From Cepaea nemoralis (Eukaryota; Mollusca; Gastropoda; Stylommatophora; Helicidae): 64,000 bases of DNA. How positions within the stretch are numbered: position 1 is the first letter of the stretch; every line of letters begins with the position of its first letter. Of the stretch, positions 11,001 through 21,680 are shown piece by piece. The translations under genes were made by a program, and so were the position numbers. Location: NCBI GenBank assembly GCA_014155875.1, contig JACEFZ010028133.1:206001-270000 (forward strand). Direction: 5' to 3'. Under the pieces are notes generated by a model that saw nothing but the letters and a program-made list of their open reading frames with translations, did not search any database and was not told where the DNA came from.

Positions 11001-11134
11001 AGATTTTGATATATCAATGCTTTGTTTTAACGAGCTTAAAGAATGGTTAAGTGTAGGTAAGTAAATGACACTTTTACATTCCTTACGTCGCATTGGGTTC
11101 ACAGTGGTAAACCTACGTTGTTAGAGACAAGTGG
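11001..11134. other. Weak LINE continuation
   Basis: The minus-strand frame stays open to 11102 and may be older LINE sequence, but similarity is not clear. Confidence 0.3.
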
Positions 11135-11335
11135 CATTAGTAGTAGGTGTGGTCAGTATCAGAACAGCCGCATTGACTTCCCTAAACTTGTCCTGGTACC
11201 CATTATAAGCTGGGTCGATCTGGAAGCCCAGGTCTATTTTAAGTATTTGAATCCACACAGACGCGGACCAAACCCGTGAACACCGGGCCTGTATAAGAGC
11301 GTCAAGCCAATGCGCTATCCCAACTACACGGCTGG
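11135..11335 (-). mobile_element. tRNA-derived SINE, family D
   Basis: On the minus strand the head AGCCGTGTAGTTGGGATAGC resembles a tRNA 5' half with an A box, and GGGTTTGGTCC is a degenerate B box. The 3' half (CCAGATCGACCCAGCTTATA, then GGGTACCAGG and GATACTGACCACAC) is shared with the copy at 16158-16325. Confidence 0.7.
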
Positions 11336-11364
11336 GTTAGTGAATTATGTAGCGGGGAAAAGGA

Positions 11365-11455
11365 TTCAACCTCATTACCAGTCAGTTGGACTTAAACGTT
11401 GACTTCACGATCAAAAAGCAATGTCAAACTACTGAACGTACAATTATTTAAAAAC
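11365..11455 (+). mobile_element. SINE fragment joining family B middle to family A 3' part
   Basis: CAGTCAGTTGGACTTAAACG and TTGACTTC are family B-like. They are followed directly by AAAGCAATGTCAAACTACTG, which is the family A 3' signature. The same joined order occurs at 53640-53790. Confidence 0.6.
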
Positions 11456-11499
11456 TGAACCGGATTGGGGAGAGGGGGGAGGGGAGGATATGATTGTGG

Positions 11500-11622
11500 T
11501 TTATATGTGTGTCTGTGTATGTGTCTGTGTGTGTGCCTGTGCGTGTGTCTGTGTGTATGTGTATATGTGTCTGTGTGTGTGTGTTTCTGTGTCTGTGTGG
11601 CTCTGTGTCTGTGTGTCTCCAC
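11500..11622 (+). repeat. (TGTGTC/TG)n microsatellite
   Basis: Interrupted TGTGTGTCTG repeats. The overlapping open frames (Cys/Val- or His/Thr-rich) are artefacts. Confidence 0.95.
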
Positions 11623-11794
11623 ATCAGCGTCATTCCTATTGATACAAGCCGCAGGCAGTTTTCAGGGCTCCACGGCCTAAATGTCAATGCAGTGGGCGAA
11701 TGCAGATAAAATTCAGCCTTCAAGCGTATTCATCAACACAACAATAGAATAGGAACCAGCTTGTTGTACAATAGATGTTGCCTCACATTTACAC

Positions 11795-12690
11795 TCTGTC
11801 TTACTCGCCTCCCCCACATTCACACTCTGTCTTACTCACATCCCCCACATTCACATACTATCTTACTCGCCTCCCCCACATTCACACTCTGTCTTACTCA
11901 CATCCCCCACATTCACATACTATCTTACTCGCCTCCCCACATTCACACACTATCTTATTCGCCTCCCTCACATTCACACACTATCTTACTCGCCTTCCCT
12001 CACATTCACATACTATCTTACTCGCCTTCCCCCACATTCACACACTATCTTACTCGCCTCCCCCACATTCACTCACTATCTTACTCGCCTCCCTCAACAT
12101 TCACTCACTATCTTACTCGCCTCCTCCACATTGACACACTATCTTACTCGCCTCCCCCACATTCACACACTATCTTACTCGCCTCCCCCACATTCACACA
12201 CTATCTTACTCGCCTCCTCCACATTGACACACTATCTTACTCGCCTCCCCCACATTCACTCACTATCTTACTCGCCTCCTCCACATTGACACACTATCTT
12301 ACTCGCCTCCTCCACATTGACACACTATCTTACTCGCCTCCCCCACATTCACACACTATCTTACTCGCCTCCTCCACATTGACACACTATCTTACTCGCC
12401 TCCCCCACATTCACACACTATCTTACTCGCCTCCCCAACATTCACTCACTATCTTACTCGCCTCCTCCACATTGACACACTATCTTACTCGCCTCCCCCA
12501 CATTCACACACTATCTTACTCGTCCTCCCTCACATTCACTCACTATCTTACTCACCTCCCTCACATTAACACATTACCTTATTCGCCTCCCTCATATTCT
12601 AACACTAATTTACTCGCCTCCCTCACATTTACACAGTACTTTACTCTCCTCCCCCACATTCACACACTGCCTTACCCGCCCTCCCATTTT
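11795..12690 (+). repeat. Minisatellite, 31-bp unit, about 29 copies
   Basis: Units built on ACATTCACACACTATC then TTACTCGCCTCCCCC. Variants have ATTGACAC, ATTCACTC or CATACT. Because 31 is not a multiple of 3, one long frame passes through all three phases every 93 bp. That explains a 327-codon open frame with a 31-residue repeat (11761-12744), which I do not regard as a gene. Copies at both edges are more diverged than the centre. Confidence 0.97.
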
Positions 12691-12770
12691 CAAATTGCAA
12701 TATTGTTCTTTACAAACAGAACCTGCCCACATGTGAATGGTTAACACTCAAGAGGAATGTTTGGTTAGAG

Positions 12771-12818
12771 AAAAGACACTGTTTGATACTGTACAAAAGA
12801 CACTGTTTGATACTGTAT
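12771..12818 (+). repeat. 24-bp tandem duplication
   Basis: Two copies of AAAAGACACTGTTTGATACT plus four bases. Confidence 0.95.
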
Positions 12819-13465
12819 TTTCAAGTGGTTTATGAAGTTTAAGACGATCTCTGTGTACCTAAATATTTGTTTAACAAACATTTAAAACATGGTTGCATAT
12901 CCTTTGCAGTACATTGCGATAAATCCCAATTCTCGGTTGAATTACTGGGCAAGTTTGCCATTGCTTTCAAAATGAGAAGACGTTTAAGGTCATGGAAACG
13001 ATTACACTACCCCGTCTTCAGCGCAATGTAAGTTTAAAAGGTAGCGCTAATATCCATTCGGCCATGTTGACCTCTGAAAGATCCATAATAAAGCTCAAAC
13101 TATTCACATGGAATGTTTTAACTCTCAAATCACAGTATTTAAAACAGCAGGCGTATCCGTTATGTTTGTGTGAATTATATATATATTTGATAGGCAGTTA
13201 AATATCTAGACAGGAGGGTGAATGGACGATCACATACACATAGGTACATAAGAGGACAAATAGGATAAAAATTGATAGATGGACGGACGGACTGACAGGG
13301 ACAGACAGACCGAGTGGCTGAGAAGTCGGCGGGCTGACCCGACGTCAGACACGACATGCAGACCAATTAGGCCAAAGTGTGTAATCTAAATGCTTAGTAA
13401 GAGGCTAAGAAACAAAGACAAGTTACCACAAACATTAGGAAGATGCAGCGGTTTTTGTTTGTTTG
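12819..13465. other. No recognised feature
   Basis: No gene or repeat identified, apart from short GACGGACGGACTGACAGGG-like runs near 13280-13310. Confidence 0.35.
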
Positions 13466-13563
13466 GTTGGTTTTGGTTGGTTGGTTGGTTGGTTGGTTGG
13501 TTGGTTGGTTGGTTGGTTGGTTGGTTGGGTGGTTGGTTGGTTGGTTGGTTGGTTTGTTTGTTT
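13466..13563 (+). repeat. (GGTT)n microsatellite
   Basis: About 24 tetranucleotide units with one GGGT interruption. Confidence 0.97.
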
Positions 13564-14261
13564 GGCGACAAAAACTTAAAAAGGTTTATGGAAAGATTTA
13601 ACGAAAGACAACGAAATGATACATGTCGTTAAAAATTGTAAGATGTAAAGAAGCACGATTACCCATGCCAGTCGACAAGGCACTAGCTGATGATGAACGT
13701 GAAATCTGAACTGCTGAACGGATCAGAAACAATTAGAACGGCTAAAACATTTACCAATCAACTACACATATTTATTGACTGCTTGTGGAGAAGGGAGGGA
13801 AGAACCACAATTTCATAGTCAATGAAGTAATCGGCAAGGAAGAGCTACAAGAGACGATTGCGCCGGATACGACATACACTGCGTAAAGCTGTTAATGCTA
13901 TGAAATAAAATCCTGCCTCTGGAACCCATATCGCAACAGAAGTAGTGAATAAAACAGAGACCTTTCACGCGACTTAAGGCGCATTGAGCATGTAGTGCTA
14001 GGCCCACATGTGTATGCATCCAATCGGAGAGTGATGTGTCGGGAGGGAGGGGATCTTGCTGGGAGACCAGGTCAATTTAAAAAAAAAATCCTCTTCGATA
14101 TAAGAAATAGTGGGCGACTTATAAATATAAAACACACGGAGGGGAGAAATTGTTTCGGAGATCAATAATACAGGCTGGACTTGTAGAAAGTTTCAGGTGA
14201 CGGCAACAGATAGCAGGGCTAGTCGTGAGTTAGCTGAGGACCATATGCTTCATTAGGCTAC
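13564..14261. other. No recognised feature
   Basis: No gene supported. A hammerhead-like core at 13687 was considered and rejected. Confidence 0.35.
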
Positions 14262-14352
14262 ACGAAGAAGAAGAAGAAGAAGAAGAAGAAGAAGAAGAAG
14301 AAGAAGAAGAAGAAGAAGAAGAAGAAGAAGAAGAAGAAGAAGAAGAAGAAAA
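14262..14352 (+). repeat. (GAA)n microsatellite, about 30 units
   Basis: A pure GAA run followed by a purine-rich decaying tract to about 14435. GAA is also the tail repeat of the LINE at 59435-61659, so this could be an old LINE tail. No element body is visible upstream. Confidence 0.95.
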
Positions 14353-14439
14353 AGGGGAAAGTGGAGGTGTAGGAGGAGGGGAAGGAAGAAGAGAAAGAAG
14401 AAGACGGAGGTTGAGGAGAAGAGGAAGAAGAAGACAATG

Positions 14440-14865
14440 CAGTACAGCGATGACTGAAAACAACTTGTAACACATCAAGTAAAGTAAGCGGACATTCTAA
14501 TAACACCATACAGCCTGAAGTTAAACATTAAAAACAGCGCAACCAGTCTTCATGGTAAGCTCTTTGCCCGCCTTGTTCAGACAATTAACAGCTCGACTAT
14601 TTCTTCTACAGAGGAAAAGTACTTAAACTTGCCGGTTGGGATTTACTTGAATAGGATACTTGTGCATTTTCCATGTGTCAGTGGGCTAGGTGGATTCTCA
14701 AGGTGCAGCCTCATGTTGACGTCAGTGACGTGACACTGAAGACCGTTGGATGTTGGAGAAGAGTGTGTACATAATGTACTTTGTTTACTGGTGGCAATAC
14801 ACGCATCATAATCATCGCCATCAAGTGCTTCACACCTCTATCGTTCAAATGCGTTAGATATGTGA
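14440..14865. other. No recognised feature
   Basis: Nothing identified. Confidence 0.35.
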
Positions 14866-14867
14866 TT

Positions 14868-14923
14868 GTGTAGGTGTGTGTGTGTGCGTGCGTGTGTGAT
14901 GTGTGTGTGTGTGTGTGTGTGTG

Positions 14924-14971
<48 letters not shown>

Positions 14972-14972
14972 G
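14868..14972 (+). repeat. Compound (GT)n-(GA)n microsatellite
   Basis: GT repeats to about 14927, then GA repeats to about 14970. Confidence 0.97.
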
Positions 14973-15129
14973 AGAGAGAGGAGAACGTTGATACCGTTGC
15001 TAGACTATATAATTTCTAATATAAAATATAATTTCCACTATTTCTTCTTATTATACCAAATTCTACCTCTGTTTTATTTTTTTTCTTCTTCTGTGTTTGC
15101 TATAAACCGACACCAGACAACAGTACTGC

Positions 15130-15610
15130 TATAAACTAACATGAAGTTACCAGTGTTTCTATAAACCGACACAAGACAACAGTACTGCTATAAACTAACA
15201 TTACGTAACCAGTGAGGCTATAAACTAACATCAAGTAACTAGTGAGGCTATAAACTAACATCAAGTAACCAGTGAGGCTATAAACTAACATCAAGTAACC
15301 AGTGAGGCTATAAACTAACATCAAGTAACCAGTGAGGCTAATAAACTAACATCAAGTAACCAGTGAGGCTATAAACTAACATCAAGTAACCAGTGAGGCT
15401 AATAACTAACATCAAGTAACCAGTGAGGCTATAAACTAACATCAAGTAACCAGTGAGGCTATAAACTAACATCAAGTAACCAGTGAGGCTATAAACTAAC
15501 ATCAAGTAACCAGTGAGGCTATAAACTAACATCAAGTAACCAGTGAGGCTATAAACTAACATCAAGTAACCAGTGAGGCTATAAACTAACACTAAACAAC
15601 CAGTATTGCT
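15130..15610 (+). repeat. Minisatellite, 30-bp unit, about 16 copies
   Basis: Units AAACTAACATCAAGTAACC then AGTGAGGCTAT. The central copies are nearly identical, with single-base indels at about 15341 and 15403. The outer copies diverge (ACACAAGACAACAG). The 30-bp length gives a 10-residue repeat in open minus-strand frames that are not genes. Confidence 0.97.
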
Positions 15611-15624
15611 ATAAACCCGCACCA

Positions 15625-16155
15625 CGTCACAAGTGTCCGTTCAGGGTAAATGAGGAAGAATTCCCGGTGACTCACTGTAAGTGTTATATGATGTTTCATT
15701 GCAATTTAACGCTTAGAATACATGACTGAAGTGATAAAACAAGAAACTGACTCGGAAATACCAGCCACCATTCCAATAATTTAGACAAGATTTCGGGTGT
15801 TTCCGTATCATTTACGGGTTTTCCACGCTGGATGCATGTGATGTTCTCAAACTGGGGTTTTCACAAACTGCTAAAGTTTAAAGGACGGTATGTTTGTGTG
15901 TTTCTGTGTTTCTTTCTTCTTTTGTTTTTAGATTTTTTTTTTTTTGGAAACCAGAATCTTATAAAAATAAGGTAAATGACTCTTTCTCGCGTCATGAGGA
16001 GTATGGGGATATGGTACGTAAAACAAACATATAGGTCATCTTTTCAGGTAAGTCATATTTGGTGTATGGAAGTAATTAATAAAGACCCTTCTACACGCAG
16101 TAAGGCATATGGTGCTAGTCTCTAGCATATATAGCTAAGCCATAGTTATAGACTA
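15625..16155. other. No recognised feature
   Basis: AT-rich with a T-run at 15934-15944. No gene or repeat supported. Confidence 0.35.
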
Positions 16156-16157
16156 AA

Positions 16158-16325
16158 TGACACTCGATGAGTAATGTGGTCAGTATCACGCCGGCTTCCT
16201 TTACATACCAGGGCTTTACCTGGTACCCGTTGTAGTATGCGTCGACCTGGCAGCACGAGTGCAATGGACATTCGATCACACGACCACCGCGACGGCTTGC
16301 AAGCGTGCTAACTATTAAGCTATTG
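16158..16325 (-). mobile_element. tRNA-derived SINE, family D
   Basis: On the minus strand TAGCTTAATAGTTAGCACGC is a good A-box context and GTGATCGAATGTCC a B box. The 3' end GGGTACCAGG, then GTGATACTGACCAC, matches the copy at 11135-11335. Confidence 0.75.
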
Positions 16326-16401
16326 TAGCTGAGTGTTCAGTAACAGACCTCTCTTATTGTGGCCACTTCGTATTGACGATTCTTTAGAGGCTATCGTATG
16401 G

Positions 16402-16503
16402 GTGTTTGGAGCTGACTGATGGAACTGACAGTGTTTGGAGCTGACTGGTGGAGCTAACAGTGTTTGGAGCTCACTGATGGAACTGACAGTGTTTGGAGCT
16501 GAC
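16402..16503 (+). repeat. Tandem repeat, 29-bp unit, about 3.5 copies
   Basis: GTGTTTGGAGCTGACTGATG starts at 16402, 16431, 16460 and 16489, exactly 29 bp apart. Confidence 0.95.
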
Positions 16504-16509
16504 AATTTT

Positions 16510-17035
16510 GGGGGATGATTGAGTGTTTAGAGCTGAAAATCTCATTATGAACTTAATTCACCTACATTAAAATCAATGCTGTATAATGTTAAGTTCTATA
16601 ATATGTGTTTCCCAAAAAGAAGCTAACTGCAAGAAAGACCTCGAGCATTGAAATGAGTTTGCTTGCAATGAAATAATAATGGTGAAGTCGTCGCCATGGT
16701 TATGATGGTGGCCGTCAGTGGTGATGGCAATGAAGACTATAATGACAGTAGCAACCCAATGCCATACTTATGAAGTGGCAGGTCATTATGCAGCTCTTCT
16801 TGAGACCCGTAGAGTGGGTTAGTAAACTGTGGACACGCTGCGGTAGCTTGTCTCTGTTCTTCGTCTCGTCTTATTCTCACGCTGTAGTTCGCTGTTTAAT
16901 TATGTTATCATCCAATATTCGGTTCTGTGAATTTTAAGTTTACATTTTTTAACACCACAAGCCACCTACTTAATGTAATTTCTTTGGTAGACCGATAGAA
17001 CATCTACCTATTTCCTTGAATCTCTCGAAAACGAG
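16510..17035. other. No recognised feature
   Basis: Nothing identified. Confidence 0.35.
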
Positions 17036-17494
17036 TACTAAAGCCACATAATTTCTGGAATGTGTTTAGTAGACGAGTAGAAGAGCCACATACTTAATGG
17101 AATATGTTTTGTAGACGAGTAGAAGAGCCACATAATTAATGGAATATGTTTAGTAGACGAGTAGAAGAGCCACATAATTAATGGAATATGTTTAGTAGAC
17201 GAGTAGAAGAGCCACATAATTAATGGAATATGTTTAGTAGACGAGTAGAAGAGCCACATACGTAATGGAATATGTTTAGTAGACGAGTAGAAGAGCCACA
17301 TAATTAATGGAATATGTTTAGTAGACGAGTAGAAGAGCCACATACTTAATGTGGCTCAGTTTAGTAGACGAGTAGAAGAGCCACATAATTAATGGAATAT
17401 GTTTAGTAGACGAGTAGAAGAGCCCATACTTAATGGATATGTTTAGTAGACGAGTAGAAGAGCCACATACTTAATGGAATATGTTTAGTAGACG

Positions 17495-17800
17495 AACAAA
17501 CGAACGAACGAATGAACAAACTTTATTTTCAAAAGGTTAAGAATTGGGCACGCAGGCCCGTCTAACATTCTGCCCTTCTATCACTCTCTTTCATACATTA
17601 TTTCATTCACACATCATTCAAGGCTAACAGAACAACAACAATATAAAAGATATGCATTATAAAGGCATGGGCAAAATGCGAACATCAAAACTACACGACA
17701 CAGTAAAATTAGATAATGGTCTGACACTTGTTATTAGCCATGTGGAATATACTGGCCTACCAAAAGGGGACTGGCTGTTATACTAGGGTTTTGTTATACC
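17495..17800 (-). mobile_element. Retroposon with AATAAA and (TTCG)n-like 3' tail
   Basis: Read on the minus strand, the 305-bp insert ends TTTTGAAAATAAAG followed by TTTGTTCATTCGTTCGTTCG, which looks like a 3' end with a short tandem tail. It interrupts the 42-bp satellite exactly within a unit; flanking GACGA on both sides is a possible short target duplication. The body (GGGCCTGCGTGCCCAATTC near the tail) is not recognised and has no obvious Pol III boxes, so it may be a 5'-truncated LINE. Confidence 0.6.
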
Positions 17801-17965
17801 GACGAGTTGAAGAGCCACATAATTAATGGAATATGTTTAGTAGACGAGTAGAAGAGCCACATACGTAATGTGGCTCAGTTTAGTAGACGAGTAGAGAAGC
17901 CAAATAGTTAATGGAATCTCTTTGGTAGACACGTAAAAAAAGCCACTTTTTTCTTGTTGAATATT

Positions 17966-18204
17966 ATATATATCCCTTGCAGGACGTTGCAGTCAACACC
18001 AGCATTTTTCAGCTGCTGTTGATGTACTAGGCACATTTTACGTTCAGTAGTTTGCCGTTGATTTCTGGACGACCGGCTCCCATACCAGCACGTTATAACA
18101 CAACTCGACACGGTCTGCTTCATAAATCGGTCGCGGCTGCGTTTCGAACGCCTGGTAAGCGGCTCACGAACCGCGTTCGCAAGCCTTAGGCCACGGAGAC
18201 CGTC
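17966..18204 (-). mobile_element. tRNA-derived SINE, family A
   Basis: On the minus strand the head GACGGTCTCCGTGGCCTAAG includes an A box, and GCGTTCGAAACGC is a strong B box. The middle GGAGCCGGTCGTCCAGAAAT, then GGCAAACTACTGAACGTAAA, and the 3' end TGCTGGTGTTGACTGCAACG plus TCCTGCAAGGGATAT are the family hallmarks. It sits inside the 42-bp satellite. Confidence 0.85.
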
Positions 18205-18299
18205 AAATAAGCCACTACTTAACGAAATATGTTTGGTAGCTAAGTAGATATGTCGCCTGCTTAATGGAACCTCATTGGCAGAGAGGTAGACCAACCGTC

Positions 18300-18995
18300 T
18301 ACAAAAGGATTTCCTTGAAAGCTTGGTAGAATCGCTGACTACTCATCATTATATAGCAGTTAATTTGCACAACGTCGCTTTAATCACGGCTCGCCGAAAA
18401 GCCTCTCGATCTCTTACCGTGTCTTCCGCCACATGCACCCACATGACACAGGTGTTTACATAGTGTTGTGTTCATGTTCATGCTAGTCAGCCCCTGACTC
18501 ATTTTCCATGACCTTTCTCTTCCATCACTGTTCTATACCAGCTGTTACCTAATAACAAATGCCAGCGTCAATAGGCCAAATCAGAAAATCAGAAATGCAG
18601 ATGGCATGTAGAAATAACATCAGTATTACATTACGCCAAGGTTTGTGATGATTCCACCATGCAATACGTTTACAAGACGCTATCCATCAGAAGACAAGGC
18701 GATTGTACAATGGTAAGAAAACACAAGACCGACAGCAGAATTGATGGAAACATGGAGTGACAGATGCAGCAGGCATCGCCTTGTGCTGAGTAAACACTAG
18801 AATCTTTGGTTCATGTGTGTTTGTCCACTATTGCTGATGAAGTTTGTGTCGATTCTCAGTCGTAAAATGCTGTTGAAGGTGTCTAAACCGAATGCTCTGA
18901 GATCGAACATGTCGGTTGCAATGAATGCAAAGGCAAACACTCGAACCAAGGTTGTTGTTGTTGTTGTTTGTTTTTTTTTGTACGTTTGCTCGCTT
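18300..18995. other. No recognised gene; short (GTT)n at 18951-18968
   Basis: Apart from a TTG microsatellite followed by a T-run (about 18951-18980), nothing is supported. Confidence 0.4.
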
Positions 18996-18999
18996 TGAA

Positions 19000-19255
19000 T
19001 TCAAGCGTAATTCTAGTGCACTGGGCTGAGTTTTTTTGCGTGTGGGTTAGCTTTTCCTGTTACCAATTTCCCTCACCATGAGGTGAATCCACTCCGACTT
19101 TCGAGGTACGTGTAATTTACGTCTCTTATGAAGGAAGAGAAGTCGACATTTTAGTCCAACTGACCGGTGTAAGGGTTGAACCCACTACCTCCGCATCAGC
19201 GCAGTGGATGTTAAAGAACAAGCGCTGTTATCCATTCGACCATGCTGCCCTCCCT
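19000..19255 (-). mobile_element. tRNA-derived SINE, family B, near full length
   Basis: On the minus strand: GGCAGCATGGTCGAATGGAT with an A box, GTGGGTTCAACCC B box at about 19173-19183, then GGTCAGTTGGACTAAAATG, GTACCTCGAAAGTCGGAGTG and a T/A-containing 3' end. The tRNA-like head, the spacing of the boxes and two further copies (30830, 54548) support the call. Confidence 0.85.
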
Positions 19256-19387
19256 CAAGACAAGCATGAATGTAAGGATGAATATTACGTGTAGCGAGAT
19301 GACTGCGGATATGAGTCACGGACCATTTCGCAAACACTTAAGAAATATTTCAGTGCTCTTGAACTTAAATGTTATAGAAAAGTGTTT

Positions 19388-19576
19388 AGAATGATGTCAT
19401 ACCACGAAGGCGAAACATAATGACAATTCTACTAGATCCGAACATTCATTAGAATGACGTCATGCCACGAAGGCGAAACATACTGACAATTCTACTAGAT
19501 CTGATCATTCATCAGAATGATGTCATAACACGAAGGCGAAACATACTGACAATTCTACTAGATCCGAACATTCCAG
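19388..19576 (+). repeat. Tandem repeat, 63-bp unit, 3 copies
   Basis: AGAATGATGTCAT/AGAATGACGTCAT starts at 19388, 19451 and 19514, exactly 63 bp apart, with few changes. The unit includes TGACGTCA-like half palindromes. An open frame across it has a 21-residue repeat and is not a gene. Confidence 0.95.
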
Positions 19577-21040
19577 AACACTGGTTTATAAACGGAAACA
19601 CGTTTTGGAAGCTGCAATTACTTGGCCAAACTAAACGCCACAGTAGTTTGAAAAGAATTGATACTCCCAGGGGAGGGAGGGGTGCGTCCACTGAGGTCAT
19701 GACTCCAATTCGACATTGTTCTCTCCGGATCCGAACCCTGTACGCTAGCTTCAAGATAAGTGTTAACCGTTGATTGCAATCGTCCCTTATATTGTACTAT
19801 GTCTGCCTATCTGAGAGCAACCCTACCCTCGGGAAAGCCAATGACTTGCATTTGGTTCTTAGTGATCTGCTTACTGCTTACGAAACCTTTTAACTTAGTC
19901 CCTAGAAAGCCAACTTCTTTCCAAGGGCCTTTTGACCTCTGTCGCTTCCTCCGTACACCAGGCTACATCCTGATGGTAGGCCTTGCCATCATCCTTTCTT
20001 CTTACCAGTAAGTCCACATTTGTACACCCTCAGAAGAAGCCAGCACAAAATCTTAAGTTGGCTGTTGATTTGCCGGATGGGTCGTTTATTCCCTCGGCCT
20101 ATCTCTTCGGCAGAAAAGGGCAGTCGCATGACGCCATTCTCTACCATCAAAGACTGCCGTGTGGCTGCGATGATGAGACTTTAGACGACATTTCTCTATT
20201 CTTGTGCCCACTGTTCCTACCTTGCAGAGTGACCAATTGGGCAGTCACGAGAAATACACATTGTTTTCGATCTTGGTTGGGTTGTGAGAGCTTGATTAGG
20301 CTACGCTCTGAAGGAAGAGCCACGGACCATCTTACTTAGTCTATTTGTTCCATAAGCTGATTCTGTTGTTCCGTAACCAGCATGAGTCTCCTCTGCAACA
20401 TCTGTTTCAGCACCAGAGTTCTCAATTATTTCTTTCAGTTCCACCTGTTTAAATAACCGTCGTGTGTAAGACTGGTGACCAGATCGTTGTACTATGTCAT
20501 CAAATATATGTTCTGCTCCTCAATTCTTATTCGACAACCACTTAAATCAGCGTCAGATGCCGAGCCGGTGAAGAGTTTACAATGTCTGGTCATTTCTTAA
20601 ATGTCTAGATTGTGTAAAGATATCGCCATTGCCCTTCAGGTCTACGGCTAACTCTCAGTCTTTCGCACTATCGAGGATGGACGGCAGATTAGCAGGTCTT
20701 ACTACTCTCTGCTCAACTTTTGGAAAGTATAACGTATAGGCCTTAGCTGTGCTGTTCTAGTTCGCCTGCAGTCTCCCTAGATCCACTATGGCTGTCAGCT
20801 TAGTGAATACTTTGTGGTGGTGACAAGTGAATATGTCTTGCACAAAAGCTATCTTACACGAGGACGTGTTCCAGAATCTACTTCACTCAACAACCTATGG
20901 ACAAGAGGGAGGTTGTCGTGAGGCTGTGGGACCAGGTGGAGAAGGTAGGGGAACAGATTTAGAACCCGTATGTGGAAAGGATGAGATTGCCGAATGGGGT
21001 GGGTGTAAAAAGGGGGGGGGGGTGGTGGCAGGCATTCTGG
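19577..21040. other. No recognised feature; a few unassigned open frames
   Basis: The 118-codon plus frame at 19983-20339 contains a Cys-containing stretch (LPCGCDDETLDD) but no family I know. Frame lengths are compatible with chance. A G-run lies at about 21012-21020. Confidence 0.3.
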
Positions 21041-21044
21041 TAGA

Positions 21045-21200
21045 ATCTCAAAACTGAGAGGGAAGTCCAGGAGAAATTTCAGTCAGATAGCGGTGGGAAC
21101 GATTAGTAGTGGGACTCTTCCCTGGCTGTTGAACGAGGGGCGTGGAGGAGCGTTTTTGGGAATGTCCTGAGTGCAGTGATGTCAGTTCTTAGCTCAACAC
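21045..21200 (+). repeat. Dispersed repeat, copy 2 of 9530-9750
   Basis: Shares ATTAGTAGTGGGACTCTTCC, CTGGCTG, and GTGATGTCAGTTCTTA with the copy at 9.5 kb. The ends differ. Confidence 0.5.
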
Positions 21201-21680
21201 AACTCAGCTTCACTCAACAGACGGGCTATGTATTTCCGTCTGGTCAGGGCGGCAGCTAATGGTAGGATGTCGTAAAGCGATCTGGCAATGATGTGTAGTC
21301 GCAGTGGTGTCAAGTACCAAAGGTAGATCCCAAAGATTCATAGTTACAGACTTGTCATATACTATATGTCGATCCAGGGCATGGACATTTGCAAGACCCC
21401 TTCCACGTTACCAACTGTCTTTGTCGGACTGTTGAACAGCCTTTTGTACTATGTTGTCAAACTCTTCCACAGATGCCCTGTTCCATCATGTCTATGTATT
21501 CCCTGGCTGACGCCCTGGGCCACAGCCGGACCATGTCTTGTCCGAAACCTTGTTTGTTGGACTGGATATATCTTATCACTGTGGGCAATATCTGGGCTGA
21601 GTCGACAGCATTGTTAAATGTTAACATCCTTCCTGCTACTGCACGACAGCCTAGAATCTTATAATTAGTTAGTCGACAGA
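21201..21680. other. No recognised feature
   Basis: This lies 3' of the minus-strand RNase H frame and could be that element's untranslated region; no signature supports it. Confidence 0.3.

Larger units (their letters stand above)
17040..18270 (+). repeat. Satellite, 42-bp unit, split by two insertions
   Basis: Units of 42 bp (GAGTAGAAGAGCCACATAAT, then TAATGGAATATG and TTTAGTAGAC) run 17040-17495. They resume after an insertion at about 17800-17940, and appear as diverged remnants at about 18205-18270 after a SINE. About 15 recognisable units. Two units carry the same variant, AATGTGGCTCAG, at about 17350 and 17868, one on each side of the first insertion, which suggests that the variant predates or was spread across it. 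The minus frame (14-residue repeat) is not a gene. Confidence 0.92.

Noticed and set aside
11761..12744. 327-codon plus frame with a 31-residue repeat
   Set aside because: It is the 31-bp minisatellite read through all three phases; no signal peptide, unique domain or exon signal.
13687..13715. Hammerhead ribozyme core: CTGATGA, 7 bases, GAAA
   Set aside because: The 7-base stretch cannot form stem II, and the stem after GAAA is not followed by the required U-H cleavage step.
19983..20339. 118-codon frame with clustered cysteines
   Set aside because: No recognised family, no matching copy, and frame length is compatible with chance.
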